A DNA stretch of 64,000 bases, taken from positions 23,829,268-23,893,267 of the forward strand of contig NC_080074.1 of assembly GCF_949987535.1 (NCBI RefSeq), read 5' to 3'. Of the stretch, positions 10,881-23,959 are shown one piece after another (position 1 is the first letter of the stretch; every line of letters begins with the position of its first letter). The notes under the pieces were generated by a model. That model was given only the letters and a program-made list of their open reading frames with translations, was not told where the DNA came from and did no database searches. The stretch comes from Balaenoptera acutorostrata. Taxonomy: Eukaryota; Chordata; Mammalia; Artiodactyla; Balaenopteridae. The position numbers and the translations under genes were made by a program.

Positions 10881-11825
10881 AAATGTACAGCAGGCTGTAG
10901 AAATTTCAGGATTTATTCTCAGGAGTGACTCCCAGATACATGATTTTGGAAGTCACGTCAGAGAGATGGGACTTGTGGTATGGCTGGAACTAGAGAAGTA
11001 GAGGACATCTGCTCTTTCTGACAAAGGGGGCAGGACAAGGTAACAGCCAGGATGCCCAGGGACGGTGGAGTTGGTGTTGTTAGGATACTGAGAGGTAGGA
11101 AGAGAGCTGTCATCAAACATTGCCCACTGTGATGAAGTCACATAGATGAGGTAGACAGTACGTCCATCCCATAGTCTCCTTTCATTCTGCAGAATCTCAG
11201 TTTCAATTTCTATATTTTTGATGGCAAGGCTGCGAAAAAGTTGGTTAGCCCAGCTAAGCACATCTGGCTCCTTATCTCACACATCCTATTCCAGGTCACC
11301 CTCCATAAATATTTTTCCAGACCCTCTAGTTCATCTTTTGTCACTTTTCCTTATCTCAGGGTTCCTTCTTAGATTTTCTAAAGTGCTCCTTGGTGAGCTG
11401 ATGGTTGTCTACATTTTTGCTGCTCAGATTAGCCAATCTAGCCTAGAGCAGTTAGGGAGAAGGACTGTCCCTTTTTATAGGAAGATGTGTTCTTGCTGTT
11501 TTATTGAAGGGCAAATAGAAGTTAGAGAGCAGTACTCTCTAGAAAAGAACCCAAGTTAGAAGAAGATGGCCTCCAAAGATATCTTCTGACAAAAACCAAT
11601 ATGGAAGACATTGAGATGGACTGAAAGAGCCGTTATGCACCAGCCAAGAAGCTGGCCCTTGACAAACATGACCGTTTTAAACAGATTCATTTTCCAAGCC
11701 AATATATTGACTTTTTTTAATTTCAACCTCTGTGATTTTCAACAGAGTATATTGTGAGGAATTGCATGACAAGAGATTGTGATAATGGGAAGTCTTTACA
11801 CAAGGTTCAAGGATTTGGTGATAAT
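10881..11825. other. No recognisable feature
   Basis: No convincing repeat or exon. Weak L2-like patches around 11270-11370 are not strong enough to call. Confidence 0.4.
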
Positions 11826-12372
11826 TCTGTGGTCAGCAGGGTAAGATGCCGCCTAATAACATTTGCCCTTGTACAATTCCCTCCCTTTGAGTATGGATGG
11901 AGGCTGTGACTATGATGAGATATTGCTCCTGTGATTATGTTGTGTTATGTGACAAAAAGAGCTTTGCAGATGTAATCAAGGTCACTAATCAGTTAAATTA
12001 ATCAAGGGGGAGATTATTGGGTGGGCCTGATCTAATTTGGGGAGCTTTTAAAAGAAGGGCCACGGGTAGCTTGTAGGAGATGAAAGTGGCCCCAGCTGGC
12101 AATCAGCAAATAAACAGGAGCCTCGGTCATACAACCCCAAGGAACTGAATTCTCCCAACAGCCATGTGAGTTTGAATGAGAACTCTGAGGTCCAGACAGG
12201 AACCCAGCCCAGGTGACACCTTGATTTCAGCCTTATGAGACTCTGAGCAGAGTACCCAGCTGAGCTACGCCAGGGCTTCTGAGCCACAGAAATGGTGAGA
12301 TAACAAATGGGTATTGTTTTAAGCTGCTAATTTTGTGGAAACTTGTTACGTAGAAATACGAACCTAATAAGT
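11826..12372 (+). mobile_element. MaLR LTR (MLT1 group)
   Basis: MLT1-like order: 'gtacaattccctccctttgagtatgg', 'gagctttgcagatgtaatcaag', 'gggtgggcctgatctaat', 'gccatgtgagtttga', 'ccacagaaatggtgagataac' and the end 'ttgttacgtagaaat...aacctaata'. Old; edges approximate. Confidence 0.8.
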
Positions 12373-12699
12373 ATTCTAATAAACATTTGTATGTTTAATT
12401 GCTTATCTTAACTGAACCTTGCAACCTTCTTGAATTTTTCCATAACTGTGAATCACAATGATAATACAAGAAGGCAGGCTAATGATCAAAACAATTCTGC
12501 AGCATTACCATGTGGGGACCCACGCAGGTTGTCTCTTTCCTTAAATGACTTAAATGATATTGTTTTAAAAGGTCATTTAAAAGTGGGTAATTTGTTACTT
12601 CCTGCTCTAATTTTCCTTCGTAATATACCAGATCGTATTCATTTTCTCCAAATATTAGGAAAGTTTTTTTAAAATACCTGATTACCCAATTCTCTCCTA
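12373..12699. other. No recognisable feature
   Basis: AT-rich unique-looking sequence. Confidence 0.45.
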
Positions 12700-12872
12700 C
12701 TTTTTTTTCTTTGCAACACCACTGCCACCTTGGTCTAAGTCATTGTTTTCTTTTTTCAGGTCCCTCTGCTTCTTCTCTTTTTCCTCATGAGCCACACTCC
12801 ACACAGTAGTCAAAGTGACCTTTAAAAAATGAAATTAGATGATCAGATGATGTTATTTCCCTGTTTTAAACC
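12700..12872 (+). repeat. L2 LINE, left part (split by LTR)
   Basis: L2 segment ending '...gatgatgttatttccctgttttaaacc'. It resumes on the far side of the LTR at 13265 with 'ctatagtggcttcccatggccctcagagtgaaatc', the next part of L2. Confidence 0.85.
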
Positions 12873-13264
12873 CATTACAGACTGAATGTCTCTGTCTCCT
12901 CCAAATTCATATGCTGAAGCCCTAACCCCCCAAAGTGACTGTATTTGGAGTGGGGTCTTTGTGGAAATAATTAAGGTTAAATGGGGTCATAAGGGTGGGT
13001 TTCTGATCTGGTTATAAGGTTTAGTGTCCTTATAAGAAGAGGGATCAGAGAGCTTATTCTCTCTCTGCACACATACCACAGAAAGGCCATGTGAGCACGC
13101 AGTGAGAAGGCAGTGGTCTGCGAGTCAGAGAGAGGGCCCTCGACAGGAACCGAACTGACTTGATCTTGGACTTCCAGCCTCCAGAACTGTGAGGAATAAA
13201 TTTCTGTTGTTTAAGCCACTCAGGCTATGGTATTTTGTTATGGTGGCCCAAGCTGACTAATACA
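12873..13264 (+). mobile_element. MaLR solo LTR inserted in L2
   Basis: MLT1/MST-like: 'actgaatgtctctgtctcctccaaattcatatgctgaagccctaacc...' through 'ccagcctccagaactgtgagga', AATAAA, and 'tatggtattttgttatggtggcc' to TAATACA. Flanks are AAACC (12868-12872) and AAGCC (13265-13269), a 5-bp duplication with one mismatch. It cleanly interrupts one L2. Confidence 0.9.
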
Positions 13265-13712
13265 AAGCCCTATAGTGGCTTCCCATGGCCCTCAGAGTGA
13301 AATCGGGGCTCTTCGCCATGGGCCCCGTCTCTGGCCACATCAGCTCCCTTTCTTATCTGCTTTGCTCACTGCAAACTGAACACTCGTCAGACATCCCACT
13401 CTTTCCCAGTGCAGTGTCTCTGCCTTCACTGTGGCCTCTTCTCAGAAAGTTTGGTCCTTTAGATCTTAGCTCAAATGTTAGTTCCTCAGAGCGGCTGTCC
13501 CTGTAATCCTCTCTTGGTAGAATTCTGCCTCCCCCATTGTCCTCCATCACTTAAAATTATATATTTATTTGATTGTGCACTTTCTGTCCTACTTGACTGT
13601 AAACTCCATGATGGTAGAGATACATCTCTTTTATACACTGTTGTATCCCCAGTGCCTGCCCCAGTACCTGGTGCCTAGTAGGTACTCAGTGACTATTTAC
13701 TGAATGAACAAC
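13265..13712 (+). repeat. L2 LINE, right part (split by LTR)
   Basis: Continues the L2 to its 3' end: 'cagtggcttcccatggccctcagagtgaaatc', 'agatcttagctcaaatgttagttcctcagag', 'gactgtaaactccatgatgg' and 'gtgcctagtaggtactcagtg...tgaatga'. Confidence 0.92.
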
Positions 13713-15574
13713 AGGCTGATATCTGAGGGGCATTGGTTTTGGTGTATTTCACATAGGCTAGGAAGCCAGAGTTCCACATCCTGGACCCAAGTCTTCCCTT
13801 CACTTGCTGAGTGCCTTGGGGTTATCCTTTGCTGGTGACATATGTGTGCGTTTGCTGTAACAGGGAAAGCAACATTAATCCAGCTTCCAGGAAGTTGACG
13901 ATGAATGAAACGCGTGTTTCTTTCAGAATGAATGCTAACTATCCATTTCAAAGACAACGATGCCATGGTTGGTTTCAAATAAATAGTGATGTTTATGGTA
14001 TAAAACCAGCTAGGTAACATTTACGGTGAGTAGTTTCTTACTCCATAATGATCACCTTGGAAATAATTCTAATAATGTGGTACAAAAAGATGTATTTTTT
14101 GTGGTACAAAAAAAATGAATGTTTTTCATTCATTCTAATTTCTCTTCAGTTTCCCAAAGCCAGTTTTATGAGCCTGAATAATGCTACTATCTTTAAAAAA
14201 AAAAACCCAAAAAAAACCCCCTTCATTTTTATGTTCCCTAATTAATGGTCTTTAGGGCTTTTAAAAGTCCTCCTGAAAATGGATTTCTCGTTGAAAGCAC
14301 TAAAAAAAAATAGATTGTGAGTATTAGGTTTTTCAATATAAGTAAGTGGGGGGTGGGCAGTGAGGGGAGAAAAGAAATCCCAATTGTTATAGGATAAGTT
14401 TTCCAAATTTGGGTGCATGGGGAATTGTGTTTTAAGTATTTCACTTAAGCCACTTAAAAGTTGAGTCTGGGTGCAGAAAAGATTGCTTTATTCATGGTAG
14501 CCCCACTAGAACAATGAGATGCAATAGCTATAATATAGCATGTGTTTTCTCTCTCTCTCCCATAAATGAGGAGGGATATGTTGGCTTCCTCTTCTGTACC
14601 CGCTTTCCTTTAGGAAAAGATGCATTCTCTCCCCTAAATCACAGTTGAGACCTGCCTCGTATATTCTGTTCTCATTAGAAATTTCTCCCTGCAGAGAGGC
14701 AGAAGCATGTTTCCAGAGTGCTCAGCGAGGCTGAATCAGGGATTCCCCTTGAACCATATCATGCCCACTAACATAGGTAACTCACATATTCTCTCAGGAG
14801 TCTGGGAGAAATACTGCTGAGGATGTCCCACTTAGCTTTCAAAGCTCAGTTCAAATCCCACCTTTTCCACAAAGACGTCTCTCCGGCACGTGTCCACCTG
14901 CCTAAGTCATATTCAAATGCCTACAGGTGCCAAAGAGAAACATAATTTTGTGATTTGGGCGGATAAGAGACAATAGAGAGTGGTGTGGCCTGTCTACAGA
15001 AAGTATTTGACTCATGTAACAATATTCAATTATTTTCAAAAACTCGGATTGCTGGCTGGATTTGCCCCTCAATGATGGATCATGATTTCTGTTCTACCGC
15101 AATTATTAGTCTTAACTCGTTTCTCACTTAGTATAAATTCTGGCATCTTAAATTCTGGGGGCCTAGGCCTAAACAGTAGTTTTCTCAACTATACTGTAAT
15201 CTCTCCAAGGGAAGGGATTTTGCCTTACGTTTGTTGCGCTGACGGGGATTAGCCTATGGAGCTGCCCCAGTGCCCACCATAGCGCCCGCAGCAGATGCTC
15301 TTTGATTTTATGTTTATCGGTTGCTTGTTTGACACATAGATGCCTGTGTGTGTGCTGCATTATGACTGCCCCCAGCTTGCTGCAGTGCATTTCCCCGAGC
15401 GTGTTCTGCTTAATGAAGGGCTGCTGCATGAAGAGTTCCATGGTCAAATACTTTGGGGAAAAGCTGAGTTTAGCAAGGTTAAAGTTTAATAGTTTCCTTT
15501 ACTGCAGGATATTTTTTATAGCCTTAAAATGTTAATAAGCACCATGCATTTTTAAAAGGGGTATGATTGAGATT
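13713..15574. other. No recognisable feature; A/C-rich patch
   Basis: About 1.9 kb without a recognised element. 14193-14221 is an A-rich then C-rich low-complexity patch. 14820-14900 weakly resembles L2 ('ttcaaatcccaccttttccacaaag') but is too short to call. Confidence 0.4.
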
Positions 15575-15965
15575 GTGATTGGTGTTATCAACCCCATTCT
15601 AAAAACTACATTCCCCAGACTCCCTTGCAACTAAAATCTGGTTGAGAATTCCTATGAAATTTGGGAAGTAAAAGTGAGATGCAGGCAATATTCCTGCTGT
15701 TGTTGAAGCTGGCAAGCAAGGTCATAGGGACATTATTATTTATAGGCAGTTTTGGCTTTGTCATGTTACAGTAGCAGCTTCCAGACTACGGTAATGTGGA
15801 GACAGTGATGGGCTCTTGGGCTGAATAGCCTGGGGCAGCTCCTGACTTCTGCTTCTCCAGCCCTTCCAAAAATTTTGTAATCACTGAATTTCTCATATTA
15901 AATTCCTTTTCTGCTTGAAACGCTTAGTGGTTTCTGTCTCCTGTACTGAACTTCAGCTGATACAA
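15575..15965 (+). mobile_element. Ancient LTR-like relic
   Basis: Begins near 'aactacattccccagactccc' and ends with the LTR-terminus-like 'attaaattccttttctgcttgaaacgctt...ttcagctgatacaa'. An equivalent terminus is found at 58320-58390. Family not named. Confidence 0.45.
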
Positions 15966-15973
15966 GGGATATA

Positions 15974-15974
<1 letters not shown>

Positions 15975-16004
<30 letters not shown>
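15975..16004. repeat. (TG)15 microsatellite
   Basis: Uninterrupted TG dinucleotides, thirty bases long. Confidence 0.98.
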
Positions 16005-16005
<1 letters not shown>

Positions 16006-16109
16006 CTTATTAGCTCATAAATGCTTTTGTTTTCACGGCATAGCTCTCAAAACTATGGTCCTTCAGAAAAAACTTTGGGAAATTGTCTATGGAAGAAACA
16101 CTGAAATTA

Positions 16110-16330
16110 ATATCAGAAGGCCTATGTTAGAGTCATGACTTCATTATTTACTTGGTTGGGGAGGGGATATCCCCTCTGAGCCTTGAGTTCTTCTTCATTT
16201 GAAATATAAGAGCAATAATTCCTGCCCTGAAGACCTCACAGGCTTGTCATGAGAATCAAATGAGATGATGAATGTGAAAGTGGTCTGGAAACTGTAAATT
16301 GTTATAGAAATGCAAAGCCTCATCATTAGT
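16110..16330 (+). repeat. MIR SINE
   Basis: MIR-like: 'cctctgagccttgagttcttcttcatttgaaatat', 'ataattcctgccc', 'gtcatgagaatcaaatgagatgatgaatgtgaaag'. Diverged. Confidence 0.8.
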
Positions 16331-17305
16331 CATGCTGCCATCTACGGAAATGAATGTTAGATTCATGATGCAGGAATATCATCCTGATAAGGGTTGCCTG
16401 CATAGTCTATGGTTCCTTGAAAACATTGGGGGTTTGTTTGAAAGATTAATCAGTTGGGAGCGAAAATACTACCAGCCTTGCTGAATAGACAATAAACCAA
16501 AGGGAACATTCCCCAGCTCCCAAGGTGGCCTCTTTAACAATGGTTGAACACAGACTTCTCTCTCTCCTCCCCATCTCTTCCAAATTAAAGCCTTTGGGGG
16601 GAACATTCTTAACAGAATCCTTTACATCTTCAAAATAAACCAGAAGAAGTACAGCAAAATATTTTCTTCACTTGGCTTTCTGTTGGGGAGATGGGTCCTT
16701 TCATTAGCAGACTGAGTACGAACAGCCCTCACAGTCTACTCCAGGAATTTCCAAAACATGGTTTACAGAAATTTAACTTTGTAATTGTGTGGTTATATTA
16801 CTATAATAAAATGACGAATAATGTGACACATGAAGCAGTTTCCTATGTTGAGATGGGAGTCAAATTCTTAAATTCTTAGTCAAATTCTTAAAAGAATGGC
16901 TCATGTTCTCTGTATGTGCTTTCCTACCTATTTACTTCTTTTTTTTTTTTAAGTGAGATATTTACTTAGTCTATTTTGTGGTTATATTTGTTTCTAAATT
17001 TTATTTTAAATCAGAATAAAGATTCTGATTTACATGCACATAAAGAAAAAAATATGGATGGCGCTTCTAGCTATGAGTTTAGAGGGATAGTCCTAAGTCC
17101 TTATGTCACTTGATCTTGCATACAATGTTTTTGTGCCTCTTTTTCTTTCGGAAAAACCTCTCTTGTTTTGGCTGCTAGGACATCACTCACTCCTGTTTTT
17201 TTGCCTCTGATCCCTCAGTGTTCTTCCTGCATACATCTGTTAGGTATTGCTCTTTCCCAGGGATCTTTTCCTGGTCCCCCTTATTTTTTTTTATAGTTTG
17301 TGCAA
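16331..17305. other. No recognisable feature
   Basis: A T12 run at about 16939-16950 is followed by AT-rich sequence. No clear element. Confidence 0.4.
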
Positions 17306-17309
17306 GCAC

Positions 17310-17910
17310 GGGACAGTCCAGTGGAGAGATGTCCAGGGGAAGTTTGATATAGATAGAGGTCTGGGCTTGAGATAAAAGATTTGGGGTCTGTCAGCATATT
17401 AGGGGAAAGTGAAGACATAGGATTAGGGTAGATTATGTAAGAGTAAGAACCAACCCAGGAAAATCATATTTAAAAGACACATGGAGGAAAGGGTGCTGTG
17501 AGGGAGACTGAAAGGGAGCACCCAAAGAAGTAGACAGAAAATTAGGAGAGGTTGGTGAAATGGAAATCGAGGAAGGAGAGTTTCCAGAAGAGAGAATGTT
17601 ATAGACACATTAAATAAAGTAAGGATGGGAAAGGATCTGTTGGACTTGGAAAAAGCTCATTAGTGAGGGCAGTTTCTATGTGTTAGAGACAGAAACCAGG
17701 TTTTCATGAGCTTTGTGTGAGTGGGGGCAGGGCTGAGAAAGTAGAAACAGGTAGTGTAGACCGCCTCATCTAAAATTGTGGCTGTGAAGAAAGGGAGAAA
17801 TTGGGTGGTAGAAAGAAAAACATACTGTATTTTAAGATGCGAGAGGCCTGCTTTATCAAGTTCTTTAGGCAAAGCGAAAGGTAAAAAGCTGTTAATTTTA
17901 TATATCACCA
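17310..17910 (-). repeat. L2 LINE, antisense (upstream portion)
   Basis: Complement of an internal L2 region: 'ccagtggagagatgtccagggg', 'ggtctgggcttgagataaa', 'ggggtctgtcagcatatt', 'aggagaggttggtgaaatgg'. The right end is uncertain. Confidence 0.65.
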
Positions 17911-18535
17911 AGTTTGCAACTAGTCAATAGAAACAGACAAGAAAACACAGAGAGCCATATTAAGGAAAGCAGAGTATGTGAGATTCCAAATTTTCTCGTG
18001 TTGTGGGTTCATTTCTATTCTTTAAGTTTAATATATGTCCGGTGTTTCATTTCATTTCTTCACAGCATATCATAATTTAATTTTTTCCTTGATGTAGGTA
18101 TAAATGGAGATGCTAACGCATATTTATGTATACAGGGTCATTTCTAGGTGCATGCACTAAATATTAATATTTCAATATTCTCTTCCCAGCTCATGAGCCA
18201 AGCAAGAAATGCATTTTTCATAGCAATGAATTTTTTTTCTGAAGCACAAGACTATTTGAGTGGGCTCTCTGTGCTCAGAGAAAACAGCATTATTTTTATT
18301 ATTACATTTTCTTGTAGAAGAAACATTATTTAGAAAACATGATTAGCACAGGGGCTGGGTTCTGTATTCTATTTTTGTTCTATCCAGAGACATGATACCC
18401 AAATGCAACTGATCCAGAAGCAGCAAATACTAATTGAACCTCTATACTGGTGGATTTAATTTGTTTTGGTCATATTGTATTCCCCGTTCTCACAACAGCA
18501 TTCTTGGTTCCTCTGGGACATCATCCTTCTCTCCT
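17911..18535. other. No recognisable feature
   Basis: AT-rich unique-looking sequence. Confidence 0.45.
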
Positions 18536-18539
18536 TCAG

Positions 18540-18935
18540 TGTTTGTAGGTCAGTTGGGGCTGACTTTATCTCTGGCTGCAAAGCAAGGCATATGACCCAA
18601 GCCAGGCAAATCAGAGCAGTGAATTGTCTTGTCCCTAATGATTGGTTTAGAAGTGGCCCCATGGCCCAATCCAGGCCAACGAGGGCACTATTAAGGATTT
18701 GGGTAGAATCATGGTGAAAAAGCTCTGTAACTGGGAAGAATTGAGTCTAGAGCTGCCAGCCACCATTTTGTTCCCTCAAGGGAAGCACCAACCTGAGGAT
18801 AAAGTTAGCACAAATGAGAGCATAGCCAAGAGATAGAGAGAGCTGGGTTCCTGGTGACAACAGTTGAGTTCTTGCCTCTAGACACACCTAAAGCCCCAGC
18901 AAGCCAATAAATAACCTTTGGAGTTACATTTCTGT
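18540..18935 (+). mobile_element. Ancient LTR-like relic
   Basis: Contains 'atgacccaagccaggcaaatcagag', 'agagctgccagccaccattttg', 'ccaagagatagagagagctgg' and 'agccaataaataacctttg'. The segment 62130-62430 reads as the complement of the same family, which supports an interspersed repeat. Family not named. Confidence 0.5.
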
Positions 18936-18999
18936 CCCTGCAGTTGCTCAGACAAATATTCTCACTTGGTGCCACGTTTATATGTGTGACCTTATGCAA

Positions 19000-19125
19000 T
19001 CCCAACCCTGCTGGGTAAGGGTTATTAACTTCATTTTATAGATAAAGGTCACAAAACTGCTAAACGACAGAGTCAGGAGTGAAAAGTCTTAAGTCTTGTG
19101 CTTGGTCTGTTACACCATAGCTCTC
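19000..19125 (-). repeat. MIR SINE, antisense
   Basis: Complement of the MIR core: 'attaacttcattttatagataaag', then a diverged segment, then 'cttggtctgttacaccatagctc'. Confidence 0.65.
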
Positions 19126-19469
19126 TCCCACAACGTCTCTCTTTAAGGTTTTTCAAAAGGAATTTACAGTGATTAATGCTATAGCCTGACTTCACCCTAC
19201 TGAACTTAGATTAAGGTAATGGGAGCACTCTCTGATTTAACACTTAATTCTGCCCTCAGGTCTATATTTAGTTTATTTGCACTTCCTATGTCCTTTATTT
19301 CTTCTTCTTCTTCTCCATATATTAGTAACTTTTTTTCTAGACCCCTATTAAAGTTAATAGACCCATGAGACATTTATTAATATTTAAATTCTCATTTAAA
19401 ACATTTATGCCTCAGCCTGATACTGCATATTGATTTAAATCTAACATATCTTATATGCAGATGATGACT

Positions 19470-19525
19470 CTTAGCACCTAGCACATAATAGGTGCTCAAT
19501 AAACATTTGTTGCATGATTGCTTGA
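19470..19525 (+). repeat. L2 or MIR 3' terminus fragment
   Basis: Short '3-prime end' signature: 'agcacctagcacataataggtgctcaataaacatttgttgcatga'. Confidence 0.65.
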
Positions 19526-19689
19526 GCACCCATAGTATCCACCAAGACCATTTACCTATTGCCTTCATGAATGATTCTTTTGCCATTTTACCTGAGGCAG
19601 TCTCTCCTCCACTTGTCCTGTTATTAATACCTTTAGTTTTTCTTTTGGGAGTCAAACAATGAGAGTGACCGTGTATACAAAATCCATGC

Positions 19690-19860
19690 AACTTGGTTTC
19701 AGAGAACCTGGGTTCAAGATTCCTATTTGTTATCTAGTAGCTTTTTGACCTTAACCAAGTTATTCACTTTTCTGAGGCTTGTTTTCTTCAAATAGATTGT
19801 TTAGAGGATTAAAAGAAATAATGATTATGAAGGCTCCATTCAAATATTAGTTATTATTGG
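19690..19860 (+). repeat. MIR SINE
   Basis: MIR-like order: 'agagaacctgggttcaagattcc', 'gctttttgaccttaaccaagttattcac', 'gaggcttgttttcttcaa', 'ggattaaaagaaataatg'. Confidence 0.8.
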
Positions 19861-19994
19861 CACGTTGTACATACTAGCAGGAAACAAGACAGAAAGAAAA
19901 AGAATTTGCTTTCTCCCAGTAGCAAATCAAGCAGAATCAGTGTATTAGGACAGCTGAGAAGTATAAGGAAAACAGAAGGAACACAGGAGAGTTT

Positions 19995-20185
19995 TGGTTA
20001 GACCCTCTGGCACTTTCATATCCCCTTCACCTTGTTTACTTTTCTCTGTAGCACTCAGCACCTTCTAACATACTTAATTTGCATACACATTATGTTAATT
20101 ATCTGTTTTGTCCCACTTGAATTTAAGCTCCATGGGGCCAAGCAGTAATTGGGCACTAACACCGTTTGTCAAGTGAATAAAAAAT
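19995..20185 (+). repeat. L2 LINE 3' end
   Basis: L2-like: 'tttactttt..ctgtagcactcagcaccttctaacatac', 'aattatctgttttgtccc', 'gaatttaagctccatgggg' and a degenerate terminal 'tcaagtgaataaa'. Confidence 0.75.
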
Positions 20186-21629
20186 TGGAGAAGTTTATAG
20201 GGAAAAAATCAGGTTTAGGAGACTGTGAAGTAGGGAGAGGAGCAAGAATCGAGGGTATCACTGAGAAGGAGGATAAGGACCACATAAAGAGACTATCTTT
20301 GAAAATATCCAGGGTCTGGAGTGGGGAACAACCTTCCCATATTTATTTTCCAAATAAACATTTTTTGCCCTCAACAAACCTTATTATAAAAGCCACATTA
20401 AATAACCTTTACAGTTCAGCATTCCTCCCAAGTAACAATGCATTCCCAGCACAAAAGAATGGAAATCTAATCACTATAATATTCCAAACATTGGGACACC
20501 TCAAATCTTGTGCCTCTTCTATTGTGCTCTGTACTCCCTTCACATTGAGCACACCGTGACACCCCTCTCATGACATCTTATCATTTTTTTCTTTCTTTCT
20601 TTTTAAAACCGTAAGACACAAGAGAGTACAAGGTTAGCAATTTAAGTAGGTTTTTGCTGGCAAGTAAACAGATATTTCAAGTTCATAACAGATGCACAAG
20701 TCCGCTTTGGGAGAGGTGCGTTATGGGCTCAGGCGCACCCTGAGCGCTCTTAGGATCACATTTGTTCATCTGTTCCTGTGGTGTACACCTGTACACATTT
20801 GGCATGGGCCTGGGTACGGTGTGGGAGAGTCTCAGGTTCATTGCAAACTTCTGATCTTTGTTCAGTTCTCTGAGTGTTGCAGCTTGTTTTCCTCTCAACC
20901 CATAAAAAGATAGGATTCTTAGCGTATCTGGAAGCTGCCTTTGCCCTTTGGTGAAAAGTATTAAATACAGACACTAAGAAATCAACATGGATCAAAGAGC
21001 ATGGATTTAATTTGCAAGTACTTTAAAGTAGGCAGCAAAAAGATAGATAAAGGTCTTCAGAGTTTTGTGTTAAAAAAGAACAAGTGAGAGATTTCACAGG
21101 TGGGATAATCTGAGGGAGAGGATTGTCTTGTATACATTATATAAGTCTCTCTTTAGGAGGAGTGTATGAAGATGTTTTGACTTGCAGGTCTCTCAGAACT
21201 TCAATACTGGATTTTTCTATAAAATATATATTTTAAAAATATCTGATACCAAGTATATGGAAGAGGGAAAGAAAATACTGAAAGCCAAAGACTATTTCAA
21301 GGCTAAAGACTATTTCTTGACTTTTCAAAATGTTTAACAGAAGGTTAACTGGCATAGAAAATGTTGAAAGACTTGAGTTTTCATTCTTGTTTTTTAGCAT
21401 ATACATTGTGCTCTTCTGTTATATGTGAGATTGCGAAGTATTGTGGTTTATAGACCTAAAATCGAGACTTCAAAGATATGTATGATCAGACTTCGGTTTC
21501 GGCCTTTGCTGTAAGAAGAAGGAACGTGGGGTCCCAGAGCAGCACTTCCTTCCCTTCCTGGAAAGACAAGCAGGGTTTTCCAGTGGACAGCCCTGAGAGT
21601 ACAACCCGAGTAGTTCCCCTTCGGTGCTG
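20186..21629. other. No recognisable feature
   Basis: About 1.4 kb without a recognised repeat. A 136-codon open frame at 20149-20559 begins inside the L2 end and resembles no known protein. Confidence 0.4.
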
Positions 21630-22195
21630 CAAAGGTTTGTCTCAGCAGGCCTGGAATGTTCAAACCCTGCACATTCCAAAGATAGGTCAAGGCCCTTGAC
21701 TGGGTCCTGAGAGACAACTTCTGAGACCTTGGAATAGGATACCTGACAAGAGTGTCATTGTTTACCTGTGGCCTTGAACCATACCAGATGGTTTATACTC
21801 ATGTTGTGATTTATGGTGGGGGTCTGGGACCACGTGGTATCAGTTTGACCTCTGGAACTCCTGGAGGCTGAGAAGCAAAGGTCAGCCACAAGGGTGATCC
21901 ATGCCTACGTGGCTGACCCCCGATCAGACCTTGAACAGTAAGGCTTCCCTGGTTGGCAGTACTCTATATGTGTTGTCACACATTGTTTCTGGGAGAATTA
22001 AGTGCTCTCCATATAAGTCCACTGGGAAAGGGTAGCTGGAGGTTTGTGTCCTGTCCCTCTGCTGATTTAAATCTGTATCCTTTCTCTGTAGTTAACCATG
22101 ACCGTGAATATAACAGCTTTTCTGAGTTTTGTGAGTCCTTCTAGGCATCAGTGAACCTGAGGGTGGAGTGGGGAACCTTCAAGAACACCCTCCAT
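21630..22195 (+). mobile_element. Possible ancient LTR-like repeat
   Basis: The block running from 'tggaatgttcaaaccctgc' to 'gtgagtccttctaggcatcagtgaacctgagggtgg' reads like an old interspersed repeat. No terminal structure or duplication can be shown. Confidence 0.3.
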
Positions 22196-23955
22196 CCAGT
22201 GGGAGGATCTGTCCTTGCACTCACCTTTGCAGCCTGTGTTCCAAACAACTCCTATAAACACCTCGCACCTACATGCAGACTATTTGGCAACCAAACTTGG
22301 GCTGTTTTGCCCTGCTTACAAGACCTTCTCATACTAGACCTTTTAAAAGGAGGAAAACAGAAGCCTAAAGCCCCTTTTGTGAATGTAACTGACTTACAGA
22401 CCAAGCCGGCCTATCTGCAAGATGCTGAAAGATTGGGAGAGAATTGCTGACTTTTATTCTTCAGTGGTCTCTTGTTATAATACTTCACGCAGCCTCTTGA
22501 AGATGGCAGCTTTCAAAAAGTCATTAATCTGCCACCAGGAGGACAAATGTGTATATCTCTTTGTGACCTAGGTATCATGTTTCTGTAGGGAGGTGTCAAT
22601 CAATATCAGACTCATTAAAATCACCCTCAAAACAAATGTCAGTTTTCTTCACCATTGTCTCCACAAACTTGCATTAGACCTAGACTCTGATGCCAAGGAA
22701 TTTAATATATCTGCCCTTCTTCTTTTGGAGAGGAAGGATAGATACAATAAAAACAAAGAGCAAGGCTGACAAAATTTCACAGGTGACACTAATGCATAGC
22801 CAGCGCTGAGAACCATATTCTCAATCTAGGCTGATAGTTCTGAAGTATGGTGGACTGCTAGGATGTTGAGGTGGACCCATCTAACTGGAGTAGAGAAGCT
22901 TGGAGAGGAGTGGGGCAGGCCTAGGAAGGCCATGAAGGCCAAGCAAATGTGTCTGATCTTCATACGTAGTTCAGGGGGCTTTCAATGGTCTCAGGATTCT
23001 GCCTTCAACTCAAGTCTTTATTCCAGTTGCAAATGCATAATGGACCATCTTCCTTGCCAGTCTTGCATTGTCTTCTCCCTCTCATTCAACCTACAACTCT
23101 CTGTTCCTTCAAACTGAGCTTAAATTCAGCCCCATCCAGGAACATGATTGGCCTGACTATAGACTTGGTTATTTCAAAGACTTCTTAGTCATTCTGCGCT
23201 CTCTTCACTCCAGAGTTGACTTGAATTTTTGTAGTAGATACACTCCTGAAGATGATCTGCGCAGTCAGTTTTGGTATAATGACCCTCTACTTTTCCATAC
23301 ACTTTCAACATAAAATTGCACATATGTTTCACTGGAAAACTTTTTAGCAACCAAATCCAATCAAATGACATTTATAAACTCAGTAACCTTTTGGAAATCA
23401 TATCTAAAATTTATTTGAGTCAAGTTTTTCCTGATGAAATAATAATAATGCAAAAATAAGTCAATATAAATGTAAAACAGCTGTTACTTTTTAAATTACA
23501 GTAACTTAAAGTTTTAAAGAAAAAAATTACAGCAGTAGCTTATATGAACAGAACTCACTGATATTAAAAAAAGTCCCAAATGGTTTACAAAAACTGTAGG
23601 TGAAATGCATGTCCCTCTGGATGCACGGATTTTTTTTTTTCTTGTGAAGAATTCTGTAGGCATGGCTGGTTTTTAAAAATGAACAGGGGATGTAGGCTGA
23701 GGGAAGAGGCAGCACTAGAGTGAAAGCAAGACAAGGATTTAAAACATATCAGTAAATGAACAATTGGTAACCCCCGTGTTTCCACATTTTCTTCTCTCAT
23801 ATTTTTACACAATTAATAAGGGGAAGAACTGGGATTCCAGCAGTTCTAGCTCCACATTTGTGGCTCTTTCCAATTTATCACAACTGCCCTCAGCAGTGCT
23901 CATTAATCTTTGAAAATTTTCTTCTTTATATGGTAGACTACTAGATCTCAATACT
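22196..23955. other. No firm feature
   Basis: Mostly unique-looking. A weak L2-like patch lies around 22990-23130 and a T13 run at about 23628-23640. Confidence 0.35.
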
Positions 23956-23959
23956 ATTG

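Noticed and set aside
16927..16970. T12 run between two copies of TATTTACTT, considered as another tail-only insertion.
   Set aside because: The repeat is only 9 bp of AT-rich sequence and the enclosed segment is not a pure tail; too likely by chance.
22520..22560. A PPGG-like motif on the minus strand considered as a further dynein exon.
   Set aside because: A stop follows within seven codons, neighbours do not match dynein, and no splice sites fit.
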